NCBI GenBank assembly: GCA_963575745.1
Contig: CAUYUJ010001730.1
Coordinates: 7,501-32,500 of the forward strand
Direction of reading: 5' to 3'
Length of the DNA: 25,000 bases
Origin: Prorocentrum cordatum
Lineage: Eukaryota > Sar > Dinophyceae > Prorocentrales > Prorocentraceae
The notes beneath the pieces are model-generated. The model saw only the letters and a list, made by a program, of their open reading frames with translations. It searched no databases and was not told the origin of the DNA. The translations under genes and the position numbers were made by a program. Positions within the stretch are counted from its first letter, which is position 1; each line of letters opens with the position of its first letter. Below, in pieces: positions 9,780 to 18,543 of the stretch.

Positions 9780-10385
9780 GAAGCAGGCTCTGAGGAGCCC
9801 CTTAGGCCCCCTGAAGGCTCCCTGTAGGTTCCCCGAAGAGCCTCTGGGGCCCACTCCTGGGCCCTCCGAAGAGCGTCTTGGGGCTCTGGGCCCCATGAAA
9901 GCTCCCTGAAGAGCCTTTTGGCCCCCCCTGAGGAGCCTCCGGGGCCCCCTGAAGAGCGCCTTGGGGCCTCTGAACAGCCTCTTGGGGCCTCTAGAGAGCC
10001 TCTTGGGGCCTCTGCTGAGCTTCCTGGAGCCTATGAAGAGCTTCTGGGTGGCCTCTGAAGAGCCTCTCGGGCTCCATGAAGAGCATCTTGCCCCCCGAAG
10101 AGCTTCTTGGGGTTTCTGAAGAGCTTCCTGAGGCCTCTGAAGAGCCCACTGAGGTCTCAGAAGACCCTCTTTGGGGCCTCTGCAGAGCCTCTAAAGAGCG
10201 TCTTGGTGCCTCTGAAGAGCTTCTGGGGGGGGCCTCTGAAGAGCCTCTTGGGCCCCCTGAAGAGCGTCTTGCCCCTTTGAAGAGCCCCTGGGCCCCCCTG
10301 AAGGGTTTCTTGGGCACCTCTGAAGAGCCTCTTGGGTCCCTCTGAAGAGCTTTCAAGGATATCTGAAGAGCCTTGTGGGGCCCCC
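9780..10385. repeat. 21-bp minisatellite GAAGAGCCTCTTGGGGCCTCT
   Basis: More than 20 imperfect copies of a 21-bp unit built from GAAGAGCCTCTTGGGG plus CCTCT. The unit is three times seven, so frame is kept. On plus it encodes a heptad-like pattern (SEEPLGP, SEELLGA) and an uninterrupted open frame at 10076-10345 with an ATG; on minus it encodes a Ser/Pro/Arg-rich repeat. A repetitive protein is not excluded, but copies vary by insertions that break the frame upstream, so I call it a satellite. The core CTCTTGGGG is the reverse complement of the core of the array at 12340-12525. Confidence 0.88.
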
Positions 10386-10525
10386 TTCTCCCTCTCACCT
10401 CCCTCCTCCCCCTTCCACCTCCCTCCTCACTTTCCCTCTCCCTCCTGGTGCTGCTGCTGCTGCTGCTGCTGCAGCTCCTCCCCCTCCTCCTCGTTCTCCT
10501 CCCCCTTCTCCTCCTCCTCGAGCGG
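10386..10525. repeat. CCT/CTG-rich imperfect tract
   Basis: Imperfect CCT triplets, including a short (CTG)n run of about seven copies at 10449-10472, flanked by CCTCC blocks. It translates as Leu, Ala or Cys runs. Confidence 0.85.
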
Positions 10526-10654
10526 CCACGCCACTTGCAAACCGGCCGCCCCATGCGCAGCTGCAAGGGGACTTTCTGCTGACGAAGGAGAAGGATAAGG
10601 AGGATAGGGAGGATGAGGAAGAGCATTATTTTGGTGTTCATGCCGTTCCTGCTG

Positions 10655-10859
10655 CTGAAAATGATGACGTTGTTGCTGATGGTGCTGATGGTGCCGATGC
10701 TGATGCTGAAGCTGAAACTGATGATTCGTAAACGACAACGCCGATGACGACGACGATGACGATGACGATAACGGTGAAGATGACGATGGTGGTGGTGGTG
10801 GTGGTGATGTTGATGATAGTGCCGAGAATGATGATGATGATGATGATGATGATGATACT

Positions 10860-10894
<35 letters not shown>

Positions 10895-10931
10895 TGATGA
10901 TGATGATGATGACAATGACGATGACGATGGC

Positions 10932-10970
<39 letters not shown>

Positions 10971-11176
10971 CATGATGATGATGCTGCTGATGATGATGAT
11001 GGTGGTGATGGTGATGGTGATGGTGATGATGATGATGCTGGTGGTGGTGACGATGGTGGTGGTGATGATGCTGCTGATGATGCTGACGACGATGATGAGG
11101 ATTATGAGTATATTCCGATTCCGATGATGACGACGATGATGTCATGTCGATGACGATGACTACTTGATGATGAAGA
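10655..11176. repeat. ATG/GAC-triplet array, inverse of the CAT array
   Basis: About 500 bp of GAT, GAC and GGT triplets, with pure (GAT)n at 10829-10856, 10890-10911 and 10936-10970, and (GATGAC)n between. On the complementary strand it is CAT/GTC, so it is the same repeat type as 6832-8165 but in opposite orientation, about 2.5 kb away. It accounts for poly-Met on plus and poly-His or poly-Ser on minus. Confidence 0.95.
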
Positions 11177-11560
11177 GGAGGGGGAGGAGGAGGAGGAGGA
11201 GGAGGAGGAGGAGGAGGAGGAGGAGGACTAAGCTGACGGCGAGGACGAGGACGACGACGAGGAGGAAAAGGCAGTAGGAGGGAGGACGAGGTGGAGGAGG
11301 AGGTGGTGGAGAAGGAGAAGCAGGGGGAGGCAGGCGGATGTAGTGGTGGATGATGTGTAGGACGCGAGGGGGAGGAGGAGGCAGGAGGATCATGCAGCAG
11401 GAGGAGCCGACATAAAGGTACGCAACAGCAAGAGCTGGCAGGAAGGGAGGCAGCATGAGCACGCAGCGGGAGGAGTATAGTGCGGAGGGACAGGAGGAAC
11501 AATAAACAACGAGGAGTAGCAGCAGGAGAAGGTAGGAGTGAGGAGCCAGGAGAAGGAACA
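11177..11560. repeat. GGA-rich imperfect purine array
   Basis: Pure GGA at about 11178-11228, then AGG/GAC/GCAGG-rich sequence fading out by about 11560. No gene. Confidence 0.85.
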
Positions 11561-11599
11561 TAGGGGCCAGAGTGATGATGACAAGGAAGAGATAGAAAG

Positions 11600-11950
11600 G
11601 GAGAATGCGCATGTAATGTTGACACGTGCAAGACGACGGGAGAATGATCATGACGGGGGGAATGAGGATGAATCTGACGATGATCGTCATGCTCAGGAGG
11701 ACGATTGTTTCGAGCCCGTTTCTCGAACAACTTATCCAACGCTGCACGCACACTCAGATATGCATCTGGGCTTATCACATTGCTTCATGTCTTTGCATTG
11801 CTACATTGAAGATCGGCACAACTACTGCTACATTGCTTCCAACGCGCCTCCTGGGCGGGAACGCAAGCCATTAAGGCTGCCAGGACTGCCATACCTAAGA
11901 AAGGAAACCTTTACATACTAGTCCCACCAGCCCTTTGGGCGTGAGTGGTT
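11600..11950. other. Spacer with a weak coding hint
   Basis: Mixed-composition sequence. On minus, a frame starting near 11778 reads ISPDAYLSVRAALDKLFEKR before entering repeats. It starts from a GTG with stop codons close upstream and has no splice support. Short CTACATTGC/CACATTGCTTC repeats occur at 11776-11838. Not called as a gene. Confidence 0.3.
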
Positions 11951-12140
11951 TAGCGAGCTCTCTCTGTCCTCAACCCCCCTTCTTCCCCTTCGGGGAGGGG
12001 TTCACCCCTCCCCCTACCCCCTACCCCTGGGCCTGGAGAGGGAGTCCCGAGCGTCGTCAGGGGGGGGTCGTTTTCGACTCCTGGGAGGGCTAAAAAACGA
12101 CGACCCTCACGAGGATTCTGGCCCCGAGGGGGGGGGGGGG
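11951..12140. other. C/G-rich spacer with a small foldback
   Basis: Contains CCCTACCCCCTACCCC-type sequence. An imperfect inverted repeat GGGTCGTTTT (12066) / AAAAACGACGACCC (12094) could fold with a short loop. A long G homopolymer lies at 12126-12142. Confidence 0.5.
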
Positions 12141-12144
12141 GGAG

Positions 12145-12315
12145 TTTGGCCCCATCTGCTCTTCTTTGAAGCCAAAAACATTGTTGTTTACAACGGTTTC
12201 GGCCCCATTTTGGCCTTCTGAGGGGGCCGCGCTCATCTTCCTTCATAGCAAAACCATTGATTTTACGAAGGTTTTGGGCTCATGTTGTCCTTCTCAGGGG
12301 GCAGCGCTCCTTGGC
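12145..12315. repeat. ~75-bp degenerate tandem repeat
   Basis: GGTTTCGGCCCCATTTTGGC (12195) and GGTTTTGGGCTCATGTTGTC (12270) start two copies 75 bp apart. Both continue CCTTCT(G/C)AGGGGGC(C/A)GCGCTC. A shorter, more decayed copy starts near 12145. It leads directly into the CCCAAGAGGCC array. Confidence 0.7.
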
Positions 12316-12339
12316 GCTTCTGAGGAGGTCGCAAGAGGC

Positions 12340-12525
12340 CCCAAGATGGCCCCAGGAGGCCCCCAGGAAGCTCCCAAGAGGCCTCCCAGAGGCCCCCAAG
12401 AGGCCCCCAAGAGGCCCCCAAGAGGCCCCAAGAGGCCCCAAGAGGCCCCCAAGAGGCCCCCAAGAGGCCCCCAAGAGGCCCCCAAGAGGCCCCAAGAGGC
12501 CCCAAGAGGCCCCAAGAGGCCCAAC
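12340..12525. repeat. CCCAAGAGGCC minisatellite (10/11 bp)
   Basis: About 16 copies of CCCAAGAGGCC, with 10-bp variants lacking one C. Because units are 10 or 11 bp, all three plus frames stay open and give PRGPQEAPKRP-type translations; the minus strand gives GLLGASWGPLG. Its core is the reverse complement of the CTCTTGGGG core of the 21-bp array at 9780-10385. Confidence 0.93.
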
Positions 12526-12945
12526 GAGGAGCCCGAACGACTCACACCAGGACGAGAGACCCCAACGACTCACACCACGAGGAGCCCGAACGCGTCACAC
12601 CACAAGGAAGGGCCCGAACGACTCACACCAAGACGAGGCGCCCGAACGACTCACACCACGAGGAGCCCGAACGACTCACACCACGACGAGGGCCCCGAAC
12701 GACTCACACCACGAGGAGCCCGAACGAGTCACACCAGGAGGAGGGGCCCGAACGACTCACACCAGGATGAGGGGCCCGAACAACTCACACCACGAGAAGC
12801 CCGAACGACTCACACCAGGACGAAGCGCCCGAACGACTCACACCACGAAGAGCCCGAACGACTCACACCAGGAAGAAGGGCCCGAACGACTCACACCAGG
12901 ACGAGAAACCCCAAACGACTCGAACCACGAGGAGCGCTTTCTCTC
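12526..12945. repeat. Minisatellite of alternating 25- and 28-bp units
   Basis: About 14 units starting CACACCA and ending CCGAACGACT. Two length classes exist: 25 bp (CACACCACGAGGAGCCCGAA...) and 28 bp (CACACCAGGACGAGGGGCCC...). The order is non-random: 28-25-28, 28-25-28-25-28, 28-25-28-25-28, 29. This suggests a higher-order unit of about 134 bp. It lies directly after the 11-bp array. Confidence 0.92.
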
Positions 12946-13518
12946 CCTCCTCCTCCGCCTCGTCCTTCTCCCGCTCCCACCACAAGGAGGATGTACAAGG
13001 AGGCGGGAGGAAGGAGGAACAGGGGAGATATGCGGGGCCAAGCGGACACACGCCTGAAAAACACGACTGTCGGCATGCTTCGCAAGAGTTGCTGCTGTGA
13101 GATGGGCTGGTGGGGATACGCGAAGCTTTAAGAATTCAAGTTGAAGGGTCAGCGCGGGCCGCAGGAAGACCCCCCCGCCCGCGCGCCGGGCCGCACAAGT
13201 ACCCAGCGGGCCGCGCAAAAGACCAACTGGCCGCGCAAAAGACCAATCGCCCTTTACACCCCCCCAGCGCTATCCGCCATTCCGCCGCCCGGCTGCATCC
13301 ATGCCCCTTTCCGGGCCCCAAGACGCCTTCCAGACGGCGTCCAAGACGAGCTCGACTTTCAGACCGCTCCCATATCGCTCTCGGGGCGCAATCCATTGTG
13401 CTCCATTTCCGCCCCTCTTGGGCTGTCTTGGCCTCCAGAATTCGCCCCCGGGACCTCAAGAGCGCCTCTTGGGCCCAACTTTGCCAACAGACTCGAAACT
13501 TCGAGAATATAACAAATT
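12946..13518. other. Spacer before composite repeat copy 1
   Basis: No gene supported. A 20-bp tandem duplication (GCCGCGCAAAAGACCAA, at about 13209 and 13229) is the only structure seen. Overlapping open frames on both strands have no distinguishing coding signal. Confidence 0.45.
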
Positions 13519-13660
13519 ATCCCGGCAAAGCAACCTAACATCGATGTGTAGGAGCATATCTGGAAGCATTCCCCTTAAGATTCGGATGAGAATCCAGTTG
13601 TAGAATTCTGCTGTTCTCGCAGTCGTAGTCGCATTCGCGATGACAGTCGCAACGCGGGCT
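13519..13660 (+). repeat. Left conserved block of composite unit, copy 1
   Basis: Non-repetitive sequence closely matching 16822-16960. Shared landmarks include CTGCTGTTCTCGCAGTCGTA and GTCGCATTCGCGATGACAGT. The inverted motif ACCTAACATCGA lies at 13533. No coding frame is conserved between the copies (stops differ). Confidence 0.85.
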
Positions 13661-13669
13661 CCGACCTCA

Positions 13670-15445
13670 GTAACAGCCTCAGCCTCAGCCTGCCTCAGAA
13701 TCAGCCTGCCTCAGCCTCAGCCTCAGCCTGCCTCTGCCTCAGCCTCAGCCTGCTTCAGCCTCAGCCTCAATCTGCCGTCGGCCTCGGCCTCAGCCTCAGC
13801 CTGCTCAGCCTCAGCCTGCATCAGCCTCAGCCTCAGCCTCAGCCTGCCTCAGCATCAGCCTGCCTCAGCCTCAGCCTCAGCCTCAGCATGCCTCAGCCTC
13901 AGCCTCAGCCTGCTTCAGCCTCAGCCTCAGTCTGCCTGCAGCCTCGGCCTCGGCCTCAGCCTGCCTCAGCCTCAGCCTGCCTCAGCCTCAGCCTCAGCCT
14001 GCCTCAGCCTCAGCCTCAGCCTGCTTCAGCCTCAGCCTCAGTCTGCTTTCAGCCTCCGCCTCAGCCTCAGCCTGCCGCAGCCTCAGCCTGCATCAGCCTC
14101 AGCCTTAGCCTCAGCCTGCCTCAGCCTCAGCCTGCATCAGCCTCAGCCTCAGCCTGCCTCAGCCTCAGCCTGCTTCAGCCTCAGCCTCAGTCTGCCTTCA
14201 GCCTCCGCCTCAGCCTCAGCCTGCCGCAGCCTCAGCCTGCATCAGCCTCAGCCTAAGCCTCAGCCTGCCTCAGCCTCAGCCTGCCTCAGCCTCAGCCTCA
14301 GCCTGCCTCAGCCTCAGCCTCAGCCTGCTTCAGCCTCAGCCTCAGCCTGCCTTCAGCCTCGGCCTCCGCCTCCGCCTCCCTCAGCCTCAGCCTCAGCCTG
14401 CATCAGCCTCAGCCTCAGCCTCAGCCTCAGCCTCAGCCTGCCTCAGCATCAGCCTGCCTCAGCCTCAGCCTCAGCCTGCCTCAGCCTCAGCCTCAGTCTG
14501 CCTTCACAGTCGGCCGTCAGCCTCCGCCTCCCTCAGCCTCAGCCTGCATGAGCCTCAGCCTCAGCCTCAAAAACAAAAAAAAACCCAAAAAACTCAGCCT
14601 CAGCACCAGCCTGCCTCAGCATCAGCCGCCTCAGCCTCAGCCTCAGCCTGCCTCAGCCTCAGCCTCAGCCTGCTTCAGCCTCAGCCTCAATCTGCCTTCA
14701 GCCTCGGCCTCAGCCTCAGCCTGCCTCAGCATCAGCCTGCCTCAGCCTCAGCCTCAGCCTCAGCCTGCATCAGCCTCAGCCTGCCTCAGCCTCAGCCTCA
14801 GCCTGCCTCAGCCTCAGCCTCAGCCTGCTTCAGCCTCAGCCTCAGCCTGCCTTCATCGGGGATGGACAGACCTCCCTTTAGTAAAACGTGGTTTAGTGAA
14901 AACGACTTCGGGCCCAAACCTGGCGGGCGCAAGCCTGGAAAATAACGGCCACGGCGCCCTCTCGAAAACCGAAAACGGACAATTCACTAATCGACGTGTC
15001 ACTATTGGGGGTTCTGTCCACCCCCGACTTCAGCCTCGGCCTCCGCCTCAGCCTGCCTCAGCCTCGGCCTGCATCAGCCTCAGCCTCAGCCTCAGCCTCA
15101 GCCTCAGCCTCAGCCTCAGCCTGCCTCAGCATCAGCCTGCCTCAGCCTCAGCCTCAGCCTGCCTCAGCCTCAGCCTCAGCCTCAGCCTCAGCCTGCTTCA
15201 GCCAAAGCCTCAGTCTGCCTTGAGCCTTGGCCTCAGCCTCAGCCTCAGCCTGCCTCAGCCTCAGCCTGCATCAGCCTCAGCCTCAGCCTTAGCCTGCCTC
15301 AGCATCAGCCTGCCTCAGCCTCAGCCTGCCTCTGCCTCAGCCTCAGCCTGCTTCAGCCTCAGCCTCAGTCTGCCTTCAGCCTCGGCCTCAGCCTCAGCCT
15401 GCCTCAGCCTCAGCCTGCCTCAGCCTCAGCCTCAGCCTGCCTGAG
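13670..15445. repeat. CAGCCT hexamer array
   Basis: About 1.6 kb of CAGCCT repeats, with CTGCCT, CTGCTT, CATCAG and CGGCCT variants inserted at fairly regular spacing, so it is made of longer higher-order units such as (CAGCCT)3-TG(C/A). The period of 6 keeps all plus frames open: Ser-Ala, Leu-Ser and Pro-Gln dipeptide translations. It is interrupted at 14574-14600 by an A-rich patch and at 14856-15027 by a MITE. Only three hexamers survive at the same position in composite copy 2 (16976-16997). Confidence 0.95.
14856..15027. mobile_element. 172-bp MITE inserted in the CAGCCT array
   Basis: Terminal inverted repeats start TCGGGG(A/G)TGGACAGA at both ends, and similarity continues for about 45 bp (CCTCCCTTTAGTAAAACG versus ACCCCCAATAGTGACACG, then GATTAGTGAA/GGTTTAGTGAA). 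A CTTCA duplication flanks it (14851-14855 and 15028-15032). The array elsewhere contains GCCTTCAGCCTCGGCC, which is the expected empty site. It has no coding capacity. The family is not named; the TIR differs from the other two TIR families in this window. Confidence 0.88.
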
Positions 15446-15898
15446 CATTCAAAATGTGGCCCGGGAATGGAATTCTGGGAACTCGAAGAACACGAAGTGG
15501 CCTACAGTTGGCTCCGGGCATTCAAAATCATGCCCAGGAATGGAATTATGGGAACTCGAAGATCACGAAGTGGCCTACAGTTGGCTCGGGGCATTCAAAA
15601 TGTGGCCCGGGAATGGAGTTCTGGGAACTCGAAGAGCACGAAGTGGCCTACAGTTGGCTCCGGGCATCCAAAATGTGGCCCGGGAATGGAGTTCTGGGAA
15701 GTCGAAGAGCACGAAGTGGCCTACAGTTGGCTCCGGGCATCCAAAATGTGGCCCGGGAATGGAGTTATGGGAAGTCGAAGAGCACGAAGTGGCCTACAGT
15801 TGGCTCCGGGCATTCAGAATGTGGCCCGGGAATGGAGTTCTGGGAGGTCGAAGAATGGAGTTCTGGGAGGTCGAAGAGCACGAAGTGTGTGACTGTAT
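15446..15898 (+). repeat. 73-bp tandem array, copy 1 (about 6 units)
   Basis: Landmark (C/T)CAAAAT or TCAGAAT falls at 15451, 15524, 15597, 15670, 15743 and 15816, an exact 73-bp period. The unit contains GTGGCCCGGGAATGGA, TTCTGGGAACTCGAAGAG, CACGAAGTGGCCTACAG and TTGGCTCCGGGCAT. The last unit has a 24-bp internal duplication and switches to a CACGAAGTGTGTGACTG variant. The unit has no stop in any plus frame, so three overlapping open frames of 141-200 codons run through it (FWELEEHEVAYSWLRAFKM in one). They are treated as by-products of the repeat. Confidence 0.95.
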
Positions 15899-16034
15899 GC
15901 GAAAAACGATCCCCCCCGGCAAACCCCAACGGCCCCCCAACGGCTCCCCAACGGCTGCCCAGACCCCCCTGTGGAGTAATGTGCTGCTCTCTTTTTAGTC
16001 TATTAGAAACCTATCAGTCTTCGCTGTTAGGTAA
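15899..16034 (+). repeat. Right conserved block of composite unit, copy 1
   Basis: Matches 18317-18438: begins GAAAAACGA, shares GACCCCCCTGTGGAGT, AGAAACCTATCAGTCTTCGC and the terminal GTTAGGTAAA. A short CCCCAACGGC repeat lies at 15921-15955. The terminal motif TCGCTGTTAGGT (16021-16032) is the inverse of ACCTAACAGCGA at the left end of copy 2. Confidence 0.85.
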
Positions 16035-16764
16035 AAACATGTTTTTCGTAATCTAAAACCTCGGTTGGGGTCGCCCAGATACAGCTAACTTTCGGGCTCG
16101 TCTGGGACATGGTTTCCACATGCAAGATTTCAACTGCGTTTTGGGGCGCACTCAGTGGTCGATTGTGGAGGATGCTGCTGGGGCCAACTTGGGTCCCAAA
16201 CCCGGGGCCAAAACAGCCCCGAACCGGCGCCCTGTTTTTGATGGCACTTAGTCACTTGGACGGGGTTGCGGCCCAACGCGGAAATGCACTCGCGCGGGCC
16301 GTCCAGAAGCTCCCCACGGGCCGCTACGTGCCCTTTTGGGCCCACTCTTGGACCCTTCTCGGGGCACTCGTCGGCCCTCGTGGGCGCCTTTGGGGCCGCT
16401 TGTTCGGGCCGTCTACAGCTGGTCTCGGGCAGCGCTCTGGCTATCTCTGGCCTCCTGCTGCAAATAAGGACTGCGAGCTCCAGAGAGCCAGCGGTCATAC
16501 TGATCCTTTGATCATGATGACGGGCCGACGACTAGTCGACAAACTCAACATCGATCAGCCACACGGCACACCTGAGCCCATTCTGCGACCGAATTGAGAA
16601 GAAATGAAGCACAGAAATAAATACAACACACGCATGTGGGGGAGTCATCCATCATTTCCAAAATACTGTCACGCAGTCTTGGCGCCGTCTGCAGGTCTTC
16701 CGGCGAGCGATGGAATTCGCGGGCGGTGAATGCGAAGCATATAGGACAAAGAGGTTGCAGATGA
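16035..16764. other. Spacer between composite copies
   Basis: Mixed sequence with an ATG-initiated plus frame of 162 codons (16109-16597, MVSTCKISTAFWGALSGRLW at its start) and an equally open minus frame (16130-16498). The composition (Trp, Leu, Gly and Pro rich) could be chance in GC-rich DNA. No domain, splice site or repeat was recognised, so no gene is called. Confidence 0.35.
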
Positions 16765-16770
16765 TTAGTG
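16765..16770 (+). repeat. Left target-site duplication TTAGTG
   Basis: TTAGTG immediately outside the left TIR of the 1.77-kb element; the same hexamer follows the right TIR at 18544-18549. Confidence 0.7.
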
Positions 16771-16997
16771 CTAAGTCGGGCGTGTCCCCCTACAGGGGGA
16801 TTTCGGGCGAAAAATGAAAATATCCCGGCAAAGCAACCTAACAGCGATGTGTAGAAGCATATCTGAAAGCATTCCCGTTAAGATTCAGATGAAAATCCAG
16901 TTGTCGAATTCTGCTGTTCTCGCAGTCGTAGTCGCATTCGCGATGACAGTCGCAGCGGCAACGGCAGTCGCAGTCCACAGCCTCAGCCTCAGCCTGG

Positions 16998-17815
16998 CCC
17001 TCCTCCTCCTCCACTCCTTCCTCTCTTCTCTGCTCATCCTCCTCCTCCTCATCCTCCTCCTCTCCCTCTCGCTCGTCCTCGTTCTCGCGCTCCTGTCTTG
17101 CTCGGTTCCTCCTTCATCCTGGTGCTCTCTCCTCTCCTCTGCCTCCTTCCTCCTCCTCCTCACTCCTCCTCCTGGTGGTTCCTACGTTCTACTACTCCTG
17201 GTGCTTCCCCCCCCCCTCTCCTCCTCCTCGTCCTCCTCCCCTCCTCTCATCCTGTCCTCCTCACCTCTTCATCCTCCTCCTCCTCCTCACCGCTACTCGC
17301 CCCAGGCCGCCTTTTCACCCCTCATCCCTGCCTCCTCATCCTCCTCTCCTCGTCCTGGTCGTCCTACGTTCTCGTCTCCTCGTCATTTGCATCGTCCTCG
17401 TCCTCATGGTGGTTCTCTACCTCTTCCTCCTCCTCCTCCTCCTCCTCCATCCTTACGCATAATCAATCCCACTCATGGTTGTTCCTCGTTCTCCTCCTCA
17501 TGGTTTACTCTCCCCACCCCTCCCTCATGACCCGCACCTAATCGTCCGTCCCCGCCTCCTCATCCCACTATGACGAAGCCAAAATTATCTCCTACGCACT
17601 AAGCCGGGTACTCCTCCCCCTCTCCTCCTCCTCCTCCTCCTCCTCCTTTTCCTGGTCGTCCTCCTCCTCCTGGTCGTCCTCCTCCTCCTGCTCGTCCTCC
17701 TCCTCCTCCTGCTCGTCCTTCTTCTCCTGCTCCTCCTGCTCCTCGTCCTGCTCCTGCTCGTCCTCGTCCTCCTGGTCTTGCTCGTCCTCCTCCTCGTCGT
17801 GCTCTTGCCCCTGCT
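16998..17815. repeat. CCT/CTC/CGT pyrimidine-triplet array
   Basis: About 800 bp of imperfect CCT triplets with CTCGT, CTGGT and CATCCT interruptions, purest at 17620-17720. It yields Leu/Ser/Pro-rich open frames on plus and Arg/Glu-rich frames on minus, which are not genes. It replaces the CAGCCT array of composite copy 1 at the equivalent position. Confidence 0.93.
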
Positions 17816-18316
17816 GAATATGTGGCCCAGGAATGGGAGTTCTGGGAAGTCGAAGAGCACGAAGTTGCCTACAGTTGGCTACGGGCATTCAAAATGTGGC
17901 CCGGGAATGGAGTTCTGGGAACTCGAAGAGCACGAAGTGGCCTACAGTTGGCTCCGGGCATTCAAAATGTGGCCCGGGAATGGAGTTCTGGGAACTCGAA
18001 GAGCACGAAGTGGCCTACAGTTGGCTCCGGGCATCCAAAATGTGGCCCGGGAATGGAGTTCTGGGAACTCGAAGAGCACGAAGTGTGTGACTGTTGCATC
18101 CGGCCCTCCAGAATGTGGCCCGGGAATGGAGTTCTGGGAACTCGAAGAGCACGAAGTGTGTGACTGTTGCATCCGGCCCTCCAGAATGTGGCCCGGGAAT
18201 GGCGTTCTGGGATCTCGAAGAGCACGAAGTGTGTGACTGTTGCATCCGGTTATTCAGAATGAGCCTGGGAATGGAGTTCTGGGAACTCGAAGAGCACGAA
18301 GTGTGTGACTGTTGGT
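17816..18316 (+). repeat. 73-bp tandem array, copy 2 (about 7 units)
   Basis: Landmark AAAATG/AGAATG at 17891, 17964, 18037, 18110, 18183 and 18256, exactly 73 bp apart. The first three units end in the GTGGCCTACAGTTGGCTCCG variant; the last four use GTGTGTGACTGTTGCATCCG. In copy 1 only the final unit carries the second variant. All three plus frames are open through the array; because 73 is not a multiple of 3, each frame cycles through the other two every 219 bp. Confidence 0.95.
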
Positions 18317-18543
18317 GAAAAACGAGTTCGGCACAGGCCCGCCCGGCAACTCCCAACACCTGCCCGGACCCCCCTGTGGAGTGATCTGTGACCTCTTTTG
18401 ACACTACTAGAAACCTATCAGTCTTCGCTGTTAGGTAAATACTCAAAAATACCCCCCTAATACTGAAAAAAAAAAAACGTCCCCAGACATTCTGTTACTT
18501 TTTTTGAATATTCCCCCTGTAGAGGGACACGCCCGACTTAAGG

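Larger units (their letters stand above)
13519..16034 (+). mobile_element. Composite repeat unit, copy 1
   Basis: A 2.5-kb unit with the same order of parts as the unit at 16822-18438: left block 13519-13660, CAGCCT-type array 13670-15445, 73-bp tandem array 15446-15898, right block 15899-16034. The left block (ATCCCGGCAAAGCAACCTAA...) is about 90% identical to the second copy over 135 bp; the right block ends GAAACCTATCAGTCTTCGCT then GTTAGGTAAA in both. Near-terminal inverted motifs ACCTAACA(T/G)CGA and TCGCTGTTAGGT mark both ends. The outer TIRs that bound the second copy are absent here. No transposase is present; it is non-autonomous. Confidence 0.75.
16822..18438 (+). mobile_element. 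Composite repeat unit, copy 2
   Basis: Same order of parts as 13519-16034: left block 16822-16960, three CAGCCT hexamers, a pyrimidine-triplet core 16998-17815 in place of the long hexamer array, a 73-bp array 17816-18316 and a right block 18317-18438. End motifs ACCTAACAGCGA (16836-16847) and TCGCTGTTAGGT (18425-18436) are perfect inverse copies of each other. It is either an integral part of the surrounding TIR element or a nested insertion. Confidence 0.75.
16771..18543 (+). mobile_element. 1.77-kb non-autonomous TIR element with satellite cargo
   Basis: The left end (CTAAGTCGGGCGTGTCCCCC, then TACAGGGGGA) is the inverse of the right end at 18510-18543 (TCCCCCTGTAGAGGGACACG, then CCCGACTTAAGG). 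The arms match over about 32 bp with few differences. Flanking TTAGTG duplications support insertion by transposition. Inside: composite unit copy 2 (16822-18438) with its simple-repeat core and 73-bp array, then a T-rich/A-rich tail. No transposase frame is present, so mobilisation must be in trans. The same TIRs bound the 164-bp element at 23903-24066, making that a deletion derivative or a minimal relative. The superfamily is not assigned. Confidence 0.85.

Noticed and set aside
12526-12945. CRISPR-like array of repeats and spacers
   Set aside because: Units are contiguous with no unique spacers, and the window is eukaryotic. The same applies to the 73-bp arrays.
13640-15444. Two ~300-codon Ser/Ala/Leu/Pro/Gln open frames
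   Set aside because: They are translations of the CAGCCT hexamer array and one of them runs through an inserted MITE.
16109-16597. 162-codon plus-strand open frame with an ATG
   Set aside because: An equally open frame exists on the other strand; no domain, codon-bias or splice evidence separates it from chance in GC-rich DNA.
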